The translations under genes were made by a program, and so were the position numbers. From Mycobacterium aquaticum (GTDB taxonomy: Bacteria > Actinomycetota > Actinomycetes > Mycobacteriales > Mycobacteriaceae), in the NCBI RefSeq assembly GCF_002086485.1, contig NZ_MVHF01000002.1, forward strand, positions 339,798-403,797: a stretch of DNA of 64,000 nt. The letters are read 5' to 3'. Shown here in pieces: positions 33,269 through 41,922 of the stretch. The notes under the pieces are model-generated. The model saw only the letters and a program-made list of their open reading frames with translations, had not been told where the DNA came from and searched no databases. The first letter of the stretch is position 1, and every line of letters starts with the position of its first letter.

Positions 33269-34069
33269 GTGCAGATTCCGAGCGGTCGTGGCCCGCGTCG
33301 GCGACCCGGCTGCGTCAGCCGCCGGGACGTTCTCAGGTACGCGGCGGCCGGACCACTCCTGCTGGGTCTTCCGACGGTCACTGCGGCACTGACTGCGCCT
33401 GTCGCGACATCCGCATCGGACATCGCCGGAACCATCGTCTTTCTCGATCCGGGCCACAATGGCGCCAATGACAGCTCGATCAACCGGCAGGTGCCAACCG
33501 GCCGTGGCGGTACCAAAGAGTGTCAAACCACGGGCACCACAACCGATAGCGGCTATCCCGAGCACACCTTCAACTGGGACGTGGTGTTGCGGGTCCGGGC
33601 TGAGCTCTCACAGCTCGGTGTGCGGACCGCGTTGTCGCGCGGCGACGACAATGCGCTCGGGCCGTGCGTGGATCAGCGGGCGGCTATGGCGAATGCCCTG
33701 CGGCCCAACGCTATCGTGAGTATTCATGCCGACGGTGGCCCGCCCGGTGGCCGCGGCTTCCACGTCAATTACTCGGCGCCGCCGCTCAACGAGGCCCAGG
33801 CCGGGCCGGCCCTGCAACTCGCCCGGGCGATGCGGGATCAGCTTGTCGCGGCGGGGTTCACCCCGTCGACCTACCGTGGCACCGACGGTCTCTACGGGCG
33901 CTCTGACCTTGCCGGTCTCAACCTCGCGGAGTTCCCGTCGGTGCTCGTCGAACTGGGCAACATGAAGAACCGCGACGACGCCGCTGTCATCGAAAGCGAA
34001 CAGGGCCGGGCGAAGTATGCCGCCGCCGTCGCATCAGGGCTCAACGCGTATCTGTCGCAACGCGTTTGA
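33269..34069 (+). CDS. Exported N-acetylmuramoyl-L-alanine amidase (Amidase_3, Rv3717-like)
   Basis: 266 residues. The N-terminus has RRDVLRYAAAGPLLLGL, a probable Tat-type signal. The zinc amidase core shows VFLDPGHNG (His ligand), a glutamate in the GTKECQ...YPEHTFNWDV region, IVSIHADGG (second His) and SVLVELGNMKN (catalytic Glu). It cleaves stem peptides from muramic acid during cell-wall remodelling. A much longer open frame begins at 32894, but it is antisense to the MerR gene. The GTG at 33269 is chosen because of the leaderless -10 box. Confidence 0.88.
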   Translation: MQIPSGRGPRRRPGCVSRRDVLRYAAAGPLLLGLPTVTAALTAPVATSASDIAGTIVFLDPGHNGANDSSINRQVPTGRGGTKECQTTGTTTDSGYPEHTFNWDVVLRVRAELSQLGVRTALSRGDDNALGPCVDQRAAMANALRPNAIVSIHADGGPPGGRGFHVNYSAPPLNEAQAGPALQLARAMRDQLVAAGFTPSTYRGTDGLYGRSDLAGLNLAEFPSVLVELGNMKNRDDAAVIESEQGRAKYAAAVASGLNAYLSQRV

Positions 34070-34084
34070 TATCCGGCAAGCCGG

Positions 34085-34636
34085 TCATCGGGTCCTCGAC
34101 GGCCATAGCGCCATGCGGTCGAGTAAACCGTCGCGCAGCACGAGCGTGTGGAACAACACGGCGCACAGGTGCGCGGTGAACGTCACGAACAGCAGGGCAG
34201 CCAGCACGACATGCGCAATGTGCAAGCCTGCGAACAGGTTCAGGCTGTGAGGCGCGATGGCGGGCAAGCGCCAGGGTCCGACCACGACGGGCGTCCCCGA
34301 CGCCGAGACCATGGCCCAGCCCACGAGGGGTTGCAGGAGTAGAAGCGCGTACAGCAACCGTTCCGACCACGTGGCGACGAGGCGTTCGGTGCGGCCCATG
34401 GTGGCCAGGAACGGTGGCGGGTGATGCCGCATCCGGTTGCCCAGCCGGACCACGGCGAACAGCAGGATGACGATGCCCAGCGGGCGATGGATCGCCAACA
34501 GCAGCGGGTAATACGCCAACGACGCGACCATCGTGACACCGAGCAACACCTGGGCGATCACCATGGCGGCCATCGACCAATGCAGCAACCGCGACGCCAC
34601 CGTGAAGCGGGCCGGGGCGAGCTGGTCAGTGCTCAT
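34085..34636 (-). CDS. Cytochrome b561-family membrane protein
   Basis: 183 residues with four hydrophobic helices and histidines at helix ends that fit two b hemes (RLLHWSMAAMV, IHRPLGIVIL, LHIAHVVLAAL, AHLCAVLFHTLVL). Such proteins carry electrons from quinol or superoxide across the membrane. It overlaps the upstream catalase-like gene by ATGA, so the two probably work together, the cytochrome perhaps feeding electrons to the exported heme enzyme. Confidence 0.87.
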   Translation of the reverse strand: MSTDQLAPARFTVASRLLHWSMAAMVIAQVLLGVTMVASLAYYPLLLAIHRPLGIVILLFAVVRLGNRMRHHPPPFLATMGRTERLVATWSERLLYALLLLQPLVGWAMVSASGTPVVVGPWRLPAIAPHSLNLFAGLHIAHVVLAALLFVTFTAHLCAVLFHTLVLRDGLLDRMALWPSRTR

Positions 34637-35742
34637 CGCGCTGCGGCCTCGACGTTCACAGCGCTGGGCAGCTTGGGTTCCGCCGCACGCCGAGCGAACG
34701 ACCGCGCATACACCGCCGATCGCGCGGCCAGCAGCGGATCGTCGGACGGCGCGATACCGCGCGGCAGCACAAGGGGATCGAAGTTGACATCGCGGGCATT
34801 GCCCGGCGCTTCGGTGTGGACGGCGTCGATGGTCAACGTGCCCGCATCGATCGTGCGGCGATCGGCAGGCCAGGGTTTGGTCGCGTCGTTGGTGGGGTCT
34901 TCGGGTGCTCCGACCACGATTTTCAACGTCCACGCCTGCGGCCCACGTTGCATGGCTTCGATTAGGGCGTCGAACAGATAGTTGGGATCGGACTTCGCGG
35001 CATCGCTGACGGGTTGGGCGGCTTGCTGCTGCGGCACCAGCATCCACCGCACCGGCACTGTGACGCCATCGCCGTTGGTCATCCGGAACGCGTTGAGCCC
35101 CCAGAATGTGCTGTTTTCGAATCCGGAGGTGGGTGGCTGCTGGGCGATGATGCGCTGCGCGGCAACGGTTTCGGGATGTCTGGCCAGGAAGGCCGACATG
35201 GCGGCAGGGTCCGGTTTGCCGGTCTGCGGCTGAGGTTTGGCGGCCAGGATGCGCTCGTAGAAGCCCTGCGGCGTGCTGTCGCCGAACACGGGAGTGTTGA
35301 TCATCGGGCTGCGCCACTGCTCGCCGTTGGGCAATTGGTACTGGACCGCCAGGCCACGCACGGTCGCGGGCTTGTCGGCCTGGTCGGGTACCCCGCCCGA
35401 CAGCGAGAAACGCGCGACGACCGGGACGGTGCCCTTGGCGAACACGGTGGCATGGCAGATCTCGGCGGCGGCCCCATTGCTTGCGAAGGTGCCGGTGGCG
35501 GCGAGACCCTTCGCGTGGTTGCGCCGGAAGCCGTCATGGTGGCCCGCGATCTGCTCGAACCGGTCGGCGAACTGCGACGGGGTCAGGGTGTCGGGGCGCA
35601 ACCAGCCGCCGGCGTATGCGAATCCGCCGACGTCGATCGCGGCGGCACCGGCAACGGCGGCCATGCCGAGCATGACGGCCCGCCGGTTGATGGGGGATTT
35701 GTCCGGCTCACGCGCTGACTCGTCGGGAGCCGCGGGTTCCAT
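34633..35742 (-). CDS. Tat-exported catalase-related heme peroxidase (SrpA-like)
   Basis: 369 residues. The N-terminus NRRAVMLGMAAVAGAAAIDVGGFAYA is a twin-arginine signal or anchor. Catalase-core features: distal His in RRNHAKGLAATGTF, VVARFSLSGGVPDQADKPATVRGLA, and the proximal heme-ligand pattern RxxxY in LLAARSAVYARSF. At about 330 mature residues it is a short catalase, like SrpA, with probable peroxidase activity outside the cytoplasm. The ATG at 35742 follows GAGGGGGG. Confidence 0.87.
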   Translation of the reverse strand: MEPAAPDESAREPDKSPINRRAVMLGMAAVAGAAAIDVGGFAYAGGWLRPDTLTPSQFADRFEQIAGHHDGFRRNHAKGLAATGTFASNGAAAEICHATVFAKGTVPVVARFSLSGGVPDQADKPATVRGLAVQYQLPNGEQWRSPMINTPVFGDSTPQGFYERILAAKPQPQTGKPDPAAMSAFLARHPETVAAQRIIAQQPPTSGFENSTFWGLNAFRMTNGDGVTVPVRWMLVPQQQAAQPVSDAAKSDPNYLFDALIEAMQRGPQAWTLKIVVGAPEDPTNDATKPWPADRRTIDAGTLTIDAVHTEAPGNARDVNFDPLVLPRGIAPSDDPLLAARSAVYARSFARRAAEPKLPSAVNVEAAAR

Positions 35743-35857
35743 GGTGTTCCCCCCTCGGTGAATCCGGCACTGTCCCCGATCCTGCACCCGCAGCGGCGCT
35801 GTGTCGACACCTGCTGGCCGGGAAAGGCAATACCTGCTAGCTGCAATGCCACGTGAA

Positions 35858-36670
35858 TCAGGCCAGGTCGTAGAGCAGGCGGTAATAGGCGATGCGGTCC
35901 GGGTCGGGGTCGATTCCGTAGGCGCCGTACAGAACGTCGTCGAAGCCCGGGCCGAAGTCCCATCCAAGGCTCCAGGTGGCCACAGCCAGATCAGCCCAGC
36001 GATCGGCGATCCCGAGCGAGCCCAAGTCGACGTGCGCGGCGAATGTCGCGTCGTCGTGCAGCAGGGTGTTGGGGACACAGGCGTCGCCGTGGCAGACGAC
36101 CAGCCGGTCGATGGCGGGCGGAGCGTCCAGGCGGGTTCGGGCCTCGTCCAGATCCAGGTGCCGATGCTCGGGAAACCAGTCCGCCGGGCCCTCGCCGGCG
36201 CCGATGCGCTCATCGGCACGGCGCAGACGACGTTCGATGCCCCAGTCGAACGGGCATTCGTCGACCGGCAGGCCGTCGTGCAGCAGTCGCAGGCCACGGC
36301 CGATCCCGGCGGCGACTTCTGTGGCCCGCCCGGCCCAGTGCGGGTCGACGGCCGACCGTCCAGCAACCGCGGCGGTGACCAGCCACGCCCCGTCGGTGTC
36401 GGTGCCGTGGTCGAGGAGGGGCGGGACCGCCGCCCGCGCCTGCGCCCACGCCAACCGTTCCGCCTCGGCGGCCAGGTCGATCTCGGGCGTGCCCGCGGCA
36501 ACCCATTTGACGTAGGACGTCGCCCCGTCTGTCCTGTCGAGGCGGAAGGTCAGCCCACCGAGCTCATTGCGCCACACCGGGGTCAGCGTGGCGTCGGCCG
36601 CGAGCGCGGTCACCACGTCGGGCACGACAACAGGCCCGACCGGTGGGCCTGACAGTGATGGAGTGTGCAC
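35858..36670 (-). CDS. APH(3')-like aminoglycoside/small-molecule phosphotransferase
   Basis: 270 residues of the APH fold: N-terminal kinase-like lobe with YVKWVAAGTPEIDLAAEAERLAW, Brenner-type catalytic motif VCHGDACVPNTLL and metal-binding HVDLGSLGIADRWADLA. These match APH(3') enzymes that phosphorylate kanamycin/neomycin. Chromosomal relatives in mycobacteria do not always confer resistance, so the substrate is open. The GTG at 36670 is preceded by GGAGC. Confidence 0.82.
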   Translation of the reverse strand: MHTPSLSGPPVGPVVVPDVVTALAADATLTPVWRNELGGLTFRLDRTDGATSYVKWVAAGTPEIDLAAEAERLAWAQARAAVPPLLDHGTDTDGAWLVTAAVAGRSAVDPHWAGRATEVAAGIGRGLRLLHDGLPVDECPFDWGIERRLRRADERIGAGEGPADWFPEHRHLDLDEARTRLDAPPAIDRLVVCHGDACVPNTLLHDDATFAAHVDLGSLGIADRWADLAVATWSLGWDFGPGFDDVLYGAYGIDPDPDRIAYYRLLYDLA

Positions 36671-36701
36671 GCTCCGACATTGCCACAGGCGGGCCGGGGC
36701 G

Positions 36702-36745
36702 TTGACAACCGCCGAGCTGCGCCGTTAATGTCAAACTCGATTTGA
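36702..36745 (+). promoter_or_regulatory. Sigma-A-type promoter with overlapping palindrome, acyl-CoA dehydrogenase operon
   Basis: TTGACA (36702-36707), 18 bases, then TAATGT (36726-36731), close to the housekeeping consensus. Directly overlapping the -10 is TCAAACTCGATTTGA (36731-36745), with 5-bp arms, a possible repressor site. It lies about 110 bases upstream of the gene at 36855. Confidence 0.55.
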
Positions 36746-36854
36746 GATCGGGTATTGGTGGCGAGGACACGGATTTCCGCATCGAATCGGTCCCGCCGGC
36801 CGGGCAGTCATACGCTGGCGTGGACGCCGGCCGAGATGAAATTCAGGAGTTTCC

Positions 36855-38075
36855 ATGTCACTGTTCGAGGTAACCGAGCGCGCGCGGCAGTATCAGACCC
36901 AGCTGCTCGACTTCATGGATTCGCAGGTCTACCCCGCCGAATCGGTTTACGACGAGCAGATGCAGGCGGCGGGCGATCCGCACTTTCATCCGCCGGTCTT
37001 GGAGGAACTCAAGGCCGAGGCGCGACGGCGCGGGCTGTGGAACCTGTTTCATCCTCATCCGGAGTGGGGGCCCGGCCTTACCAACCTGGAGTACGCGCCA
37101 CTGGCCGAGATCATGGGCCGTAGTCACCTCGCCTCCGAAGCGTGCAACTGCAGCGCGCCGGACACCGGCAACATGGAAGTGCTCACCCTGTTCGGCACCG
37201 ACGAACACAAGGAGCGTTATCTCAAGCCGCTGCTGGACGGCACCATCCGGTCCGCGTTCGCGATGACCGAGCCGCAGGTGGCCAGCTCGGATGCCACCAA
37301 CGTGGAGATGTCGATGGTCCGCGACGGTGACCATTACGTGCTCAACGGACGAAAGTGGTTCGCCTCGAACGGTATGCACCGCAACTGCAAGGTGCTGATC
37401 GTGATGGGCAAGACTGATCCGAGCGCCCCGGTGCACCGCCAGCAGTCGATGATGGTGGTGCCTATCGACGCGCCCGGCGTCACCGTGATCCGTAACCTGC
37501 CGGTGTTCGGCTACCAGGACCGTGAGGGCCACGCCGAGATCGTCTTCAACGATGTCCGGGTCCCCGTCTCCGATGTGCTCAAGGGTGAGGGTGAGGGCTT
37601 CGCCATCAGCCAGGCCCGCCTGGGCCCGGGCCGGATCCACCACTGTATGCGATCCATCGGAATGGCCGAGCGCGCACTGGAATTGATGTGCAGGCGCGCG
37701 CAGTCACGCGTCACGTTCGGCAAGCCGCTCAGCGAGAACGCCAACATTCAGGATTGGATCGCCGAGGCCCGCATCGACATCGAGATGATCCGGCTGCTCA
37801 CGCTCAAGGCTGCCTACCTGATGGACACCGTCGGCAACAAGGAAGCTCGCACGGAGATCGCGGCGATCAAGGTGGCCGCGCCCAACATCGCGCTGAAGAT
37901 CATCGACCGGGCCATTCAGGTCCACGGTGGCGGCGGTGTCACCGATGATTTTCCCTTGGCGATGGCATGGGCTCACCTGCGTACGCTGCGGCTGGCCGAT
38001 GGACCGGACGAGGTTCACAAGCGGGCCATCGCCAAACAGGAACTGCGCAAATATCGGAACGAGGTATCGGCATGA
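36855..38075 (+). CDS. Acyl-CoA dehydrogenase (ACAD10/11-like)
   Basis: 406 residues. ACAD features: [75 protein letters not shown] and [35 protein letters not shown]. The C-terminal [16 protein letters not shown] pattern and the following APH-fold kinase gene suggest the ACAD10/ACAD11 and LvaC group. It overlaps the SDR by ATGA. Confidence 0.9.
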   Translation: MSLFEVTERARQYQTQLLDFMDSQVYPAESVYDEQMQAAGDPHFHPPVLEELKAEARRRGLWNLFHPHPEWGPGLTNLEYAPLAEIMGRSHLASEACNCSAPDTGNMEVLTLFGTDEHKERYLKPLLDGTIRSAFAMTEPQVASSDATNVEMSMVRDGDHYVLNGRKWFASNGMHRNCKVLIVMGKTDPSAPVHRQQSMMVVPIDAPGVTVIRNLPVFGYQDREGHAEIVFNDVRVPVSDVLKGEGEGFAISQARLGPGRIHHCMRSIGMAERALELMCRRAQSRVTFGKPLSENANIQDWIAEARIDIEMIRLLTLKAAYLMDTVGNKEARTEIAAIKVAAPNIALKIIDRAIQVHGGGGVTDDFPLAMAWAHLRTLRLADGPDEVHKRAIAKQELRKYRNEVSA

Positions 38076-38851
38076 GCGGTCTCGATCTCACCGGACGCAC
38101 CGCGATCATCACGGGGGCTTCCCGCGGCATCGGTCTTGCTGCGGCACAGGCTATTTCCGCAGCCGGGGGTAATGTCGTCCTGACGTCGCGGCGGCAGGAC
38201 GCCGCTGACGCCGCGGCGGCCGAAGTAGGTGGCAACGCGCTGGGGGTCGCCGCGCACGCCGTCGACGAGCAGGCCGCCGCGCGGTGCGTCGATCTGACCC
38301 TCGAACGATTCGGCAGCATCGACATCCTGGTCAACAATGCAGGCACCAATCCGTCCTTCGGCCCGCTGATCGATCAGGATCATGCCCGGTTCGTCAAAAC
38401 CTTCGAAGTCAACCTGTGGGCGCCGATCCTGTGGACTTCGCTGGTCACTCGAGCGTGGATGGGTGAGCACGGCGGTGCGGTGGTCAATACGGCGTCGATC
38501 GGCGGTATGGGATTCGAGCCGAACCTGGGTCTGTACAACGCGTCGAAGGCCGCGCTGATCCACCTCACCCAGCAGCTCGCGCTGGAACTCTCGCCCACGG
38601 TGCGGGTCAACGCCGTCGCTCCCGGTGTGGTGCGCACCAAGCTGGCCGAAGCGCTGTGGAAAGAGTATGAGGGCCAATTGAATCTGATGACGGCCCTGGG
38701 ACGTATCGGCGAACCGGAGGATGTCGGTGCGGCCATCGCATTCCTCGTGTCCGACGCCGCCAGTTGGGTGACCGGGGAGACGTTTGTCATCGACGGTGGT
38801 CAGCGCCTCGGTGATGCTGCGCCGTTCCGGCGGCAGAGCAGCCATGGGTGA
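38072..38851 (+). CDS. Short-chain dehydrogenase/reductase (SDR)
   Basis: 259 residues: [20 protein letters not shown], catalytic [20 protein letters not shown], and [12 protein letters not shown]. It sits between the acyl-CoA dehydrogenase and the kinase in a three-gene overlapping operon. In the levulinate-type scheme it could interconvert oxo and hydroxy acyl groups (inference). Confidence 0.88.
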   Translation: MSGLDLTGRTAIITGASRGIGLAAAQAISAAGGNVVLTSRRQDAADAAAAEVGGNALGVAAHAVDEQAAARCVDLTLERFGSIDILVNNAGTNPSFGPLIDQDHARFVKTFEVNLWAPILWTSLVTRAWMGEHGGAVVNTASIGGMGFEPNLGLYNASKAALIHLTQQLALELSPTVRVNAVAPGVVRTKLAEALWKEYEGQLNLMTALGRIGEPEDVGAAIAFLVSDAASWVTGETFVIDGGQRLGDAAPFRRQSSHG

Positions 38852-39875
38852 GGTGACCGAGGCCGTGGACGTCGCGGCCGTGCAGCAGTGGCTCACCACA
38901 CTCGGGGTGGAATACACACCGCCGCTGCAGTTTGCCCGGATCGGCCTCGGACAGTCGAACCTCACTTACCGCGTCACCGACGAGGTCGGGCACTGCTGGG
39001 TGCTGCGCCGCCCGCCCCTGGGACATCTGCTGGCGTCGGCCCACGATGTCGAGCGGGAAGCGCGGATCATCTCGGCATTGGCCGACACCGAGGTACCCGC
39101 GCCTGCAATCCTCGGTGTCACAACAGTTTCCGATGTGCCGCTGGTGTTGATGGAGTTCGTCGACGGACTGGTCGTCGACACCATGGAAGTCGCCGTCGCA
39201 CTGACCCCGCAGCAGCGTCGGCGGATCGCGTTGTCGCTGCCGCGCACCCTGGCCAAGATCCACGCGGTGGATCTCGACCGGACCCGGCTGGTGGATCTTG
39301 CCAGTCACAAGCCGTACGCGCAGCGTCAGCTCAAGCGGTGGGCCGGGCAGTGGGAACTGTCCAAGACCCGTGAGGTGCCCGAACTGGACCGGCTGACACG
39401 TCGTCTCGCCGCCGCGGCGCCCGAACAAACTGAGATCAGCCTCGTGCATGGCGACTTCCATCTGCGTAACCTGATCACCGCCGAGGACTCCGGCGAGGTG
39501 GTGGCGGTGCTGGATTGGGAACTGTCCACGCTGGGCGATCCACTCGCCGACATGGGCAGCCTGCTCACCTACTGGCCCGAATCCGGTGAGGCCATCGGTG
39601 GGGACTTTGCGCCGTCCACCCTGGAAGGGTTCCCCGACCGCGCCGAGATGGCCGAGCGTTATCTGGCACAAACCGGCCGTGACCCGGCCGCGCTGCGGTA
39701 CTGGCACGTGCTCGGTATGTGGAAGCTGGCCATCATCGCCGAGGGTGTCATGCGTCGAGCCATGGACGAACCGCAGAACAAGGCCGCGGCAGGCACACCT
39801 ACTGTCGCCCGGATCGATGCGCTGGTCGAGAAGGCCTGCGAACTCGCCGATGAGGCCGGATTGGGCTCGGCCTGA
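38844..39875 (+). CDS. APH/choline-kinase-fold phosphotransferase (LvaA/ACAD10-type kinase candidate)
   Basis: 343 residues: N-lobe GQSNLTYRVTDEVGHCWVLRRPPLG, catalytic loop LVHGDFHLRNLI and metal site VLDWELSTLGDPLADMGSLLTYW. LvaA of Pseudomonas putida, which phosphorylates 4-hydroxyvaleryl-CoA, and the kinase domains of ACAD10/11 belong to this family and are found beside acyl-CoA dehydrogenases, as here. The ATG at 38844 overlaps the SDR end by 8 bases. Aminoglycoside phosphorylation is less likely given the context. Confidence 0.85.
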   Translation: MGEVTEAVDVAAVQQWLTTLGVEYTPPLQFARIGLGQSNLTYRVTDEVGHCWVLRRPPLGHLLASAHDVEREARIISALADTEVPAPAILGVTTVSDVPLVLMEFVDGLVVDTMEVAVALTPQQRRRIALSLPRTLAKIHAVDLDRTRLVDLASHKPYAQRQLKRWAGQWELSKTREVPELDRLTRRLAAAAPEQTEISLVHGDFHLRNLITAEDSGEVVAVLDWELSTLGDPLADMGSLLTYWPESGEAIGGDFAPSTLEGFPDRAEMAERYLAQTGRDPAALRYWHVLGMWKLAIIAEGVMRRAMDEPQNKAAAGTPTVARIDALVEKACELADEAGLGSA

Positions 39876-39922
39876 GGGATCCTGACAAGACACGCTGCCG
39901 GGGCACCCGCCAAGATGGCGGC

Positions 39923-40720
39923 ATGGGACTTTCTGTGATGCCGAAAGCACACCTGTCCGACGCCGACGTCGCGGACGCGCTGCGGCGCGCCGTGAGTGCG
40001 GCGGGCGTCATCCTCGATGTGTTGGCCGAGGCCGACCCGCTCGGGTTGCGGCGCCGCACCCATGACCTCGGTGCCGGTGCGGGCTGCCCTGGCCAGGTAC
40101 TCGATATCGCGGCTCGGGTGCTCGACTGCGCCGACCTGCCGGGCACACAATCCTGGGAAGGCAAGGACCGCAAGGCCCGCATCCACTGGTGGGTCCGGCG
40201 CGTGGGAGCTCTTGATACCGTCCTTGTCGCGTTTCCCGGGGTGTTCGGTGTTCTGGCCAATCGATTGCCCATCCAGGACCTGTTGGGATTCGCCAATCAG
40301 GCACTGGTCCTCTGCGCTGTCGCGCGTGAGTACGGGATCACCGATACGCCGACGCAGGTGCGACTGCTCGCTTCGGTGTTGTGTGAGCGCGAACTCGACA
40401 AGTCTTCCACCGCAACGGGTCCGGAGGAATCATGGCCAGAATTGTCTGAGCGGTCGCTGGTCGGAAAGCTCTGGCACCTGGCCGGCATCCTCAACGCCGT
40501 CGGCGACGAGCTGGGCAAACGGCCGCACCCGCGCAAGATCTTCCGGTACTTCGGCATGGTGCCGTGGATCGGTGCGGTCGCCGGATATCTGGGCGAGTAC
40601 GGGGCGTTGGTGCGCGCCGCGTCCGCCGCCGAGGCGTGGATACTGGCCCAAGACAACGAGGTTGACGTGCCAGAGGCGGTAGCCGACGCACGTGAAGCGG
40701 TCAGCGATCCGATTGTGTGA
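39923..40720 (+). CDS. Conserved-looking hypothetical protein
   Basis: 265 residues, family not recognised. The middle contains a hydrophobic stretch (VLVAFPGVFGVLANRLPIQDLLGFANQALVLCAVAREYGI) and, toward the C-terminus, FRYFGMVPWIGAVAGYLGEYGALVRAAS, so membrane association is possible; it has no signal peptide. No Shine-Dalgarno is visible before the ATG at 39923. It is 47 bases after the kinase gene and overlaps the TetR gene tail-to-tail by 20 bases. Confidence 0.65.
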   Translation: MGLSVMPKAHLSDADVADALRRAVSAAGVILDVLAEADPLGLRRRTHDLGAGAGCPGQVLDIAARVLDCADLPGTQSWEGKDRKARIHWWVRRVGALDTVLVAFPGVFGVLANRLPIQDLLGFANQALVLCAVAREYGITDTPTQVRLLASVLCERELDKSSTATGPEESWPELSERSLVGKLWHLAGILNAVGDELGKRPHPRKIFRYFGMVPWIGAVAGYLGEYGALVRAASAAEAWILAQDNEVDVPEAVADAREAVSDPIV

Positions 40721-41300
40721 TCAGCCGCTCGGCAAGGCGGCGGGCCTGTTCGATGGGCAGCACCGACCGCGCGACCTTCGAACCCACCTGGGCACCGTCA
40801 TAGATCAGCTGGACGTCGCGGGCCACCTCCACCGGGTGGTCGACGCCGGCCTGCTTGAGCAGGTCGGCGACGGTGTCGAGCAGCCACTGACGATGGGCCG
40901 AGACGGGCTCGAGTTCGGTACCAGGGAACTCGGTGGCCGCATTCGCGTACAGACATCCGCGGAAGTCGCGGGCGTGTGCGCCGGTGATCGCTAGGTCGAA
41001 GAACGCCAAGACCTTGGCCACCGGGTCGGTCACATCTGCGACCGACTCCTGATACCGGTTTCGATCACGCAGATCCAAACGCGTCAGGTACGCGATCACC
41101 AGCGCTTCCTTGGATCCGTACGTGCTGTAGAGGCTGGCCTTGGCGACGGCTGCGTCGCGCAACAGGTGATCGATACCCACCGCTCGAATGCCCTGGGCGG
41201 CAAACAGTTTGGTGGCAGAAGCCAGGAGCCGCTCGGCGGGCGATGCGACCGGATCGGCCGTCCGCCTCGGCCGTGCGGTGGCCTGTTTCAAGGCGTCCAT
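40701..41300 (-). CDS. TetR-family transcriptional regulator
   Basis: 199 residues from the ATG at 41300. The helix-turn-helix is ATKLFAAQGIRAVGIDHLLRDAAVAKASLYSTYGSKEALVIAYL. The regulatory half has FRGCLYANAATEF, common in one large TetR subgroup. It is divergent from the DUF4242 gene, with a perfect 16-bp palindrome between them, so it probably represses itself and the DUF4242-ACAD-ABC operon. Confidence 0.88.
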   Translation of the reverse strand: MDALKQATARPRRTADPVASPAERLLASATKLFAAQGIRAVGIDHLLRDAAVAKASLYSTYGSKEALVIAYLTRLDLRDRNRYQESVADVTDPVAKVLAFFDLAITGAHARDFRGCLYANAATEFPGTELEPVSAHRQWLLDTVADLLKQAGVDHPVEVARDVQLIYDGAQVGSKVARSVLPIEQARRLAERLITQSDR

Positions 41301-41329
41301 GGCTGCAGCGTAACCCGGAAGCGTCCATA

Positions 41330-41345
41330 GACAGACCGGTCTGTC
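41330..41345. promoter_or_regulatory. Palindromic TetR operator
   Basis: Perfect 16-base palindrome GACAGACCGGTCTGTC, 29 bases from the TetR start and 46 bases from the DUF4242 start. Sites with AGACCGGTCT-like cores are typical of this TetR subgroup. Confidence 0.7.
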
Positions 41346-41391
41346 CGTGACACTGTCGGGGCATGCCGACCGCCGACGACGGGAGTACACC

Positions 41392-41922
41392 GTGACGCTG
41401 TTCCTCTACGAGGTCACCATCGGATCCGCCGATCCGACCCGAACCAGCCAGTTCATCAAGGATGTCGACGCCGAAATCCACCAAGGTGGCGGCGAATTGA
41501 TCGAAGCCCAGGTGACGCAGGCATCCGGCCGCGTGTTCATCGTCGCCGAGTTCGCCGATACCGCGGTCACACTCGATGCAGAAGCACTCGGCGCCGACAC
41601 TGTTGCCGGACCAGACCAGGTCCGTCTGGTCGGAGCTGAGTTGGCCACTCTCAAGGCCGCCCGCCCAACCGCCGGTTATCTCGTCGAGTGGGATCTTCCG
41701 GAAGACCTCGACATGGACTCGTACCTGGCCCGCAAGAAGGCGAATGCGCCCAAATACGCCGAGGTGCCCGAGGTCGACTTCCTGCGTACCTATGTGCGTG
41801 AAGACATGGACAAGTGCCTGTGCCTGTACGACGCGACCGACGAGGACGCGGTCCGCCGAGCACGGCTGGCCGTCTCCACCCCGATCGACCGGCTGCACGG
41901 ATTGGCGGCACCCACGCCATGA
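41392..41922 (+). CDS. DUF4242-family protein
   Basis: 176 residues with two related halves. The C-terminal half ends LRTYVREDMDKCLCLYDATDEDAVRRARLAVSTPIDRLHGL, the DUF4242 pattern; the Streptomyces member SCO4226 is reported to bind nickel. The GTG at 41392 follows GGGAG. It overlaps the ACAD-fold gene by ATGA and so is tied to that enzyme or its transport system. The exact role is unknown. Confidence 0.75.
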   Translation: MTLFLYEVTIGSADPTRTSQFIKDVDAEIHQGGGELIEAQVTQASGRVFIVAEFADTAVTLDAEALGADTVAGPDQVRLVGAELATLKAARPTAGYLVEWDLPEDLDMDSYLARKKANAPKYAEVPEVDFLRTYVREDMDKCLCLYDATDEDAVRRARLAVSTPIDRLHGLAAPTP

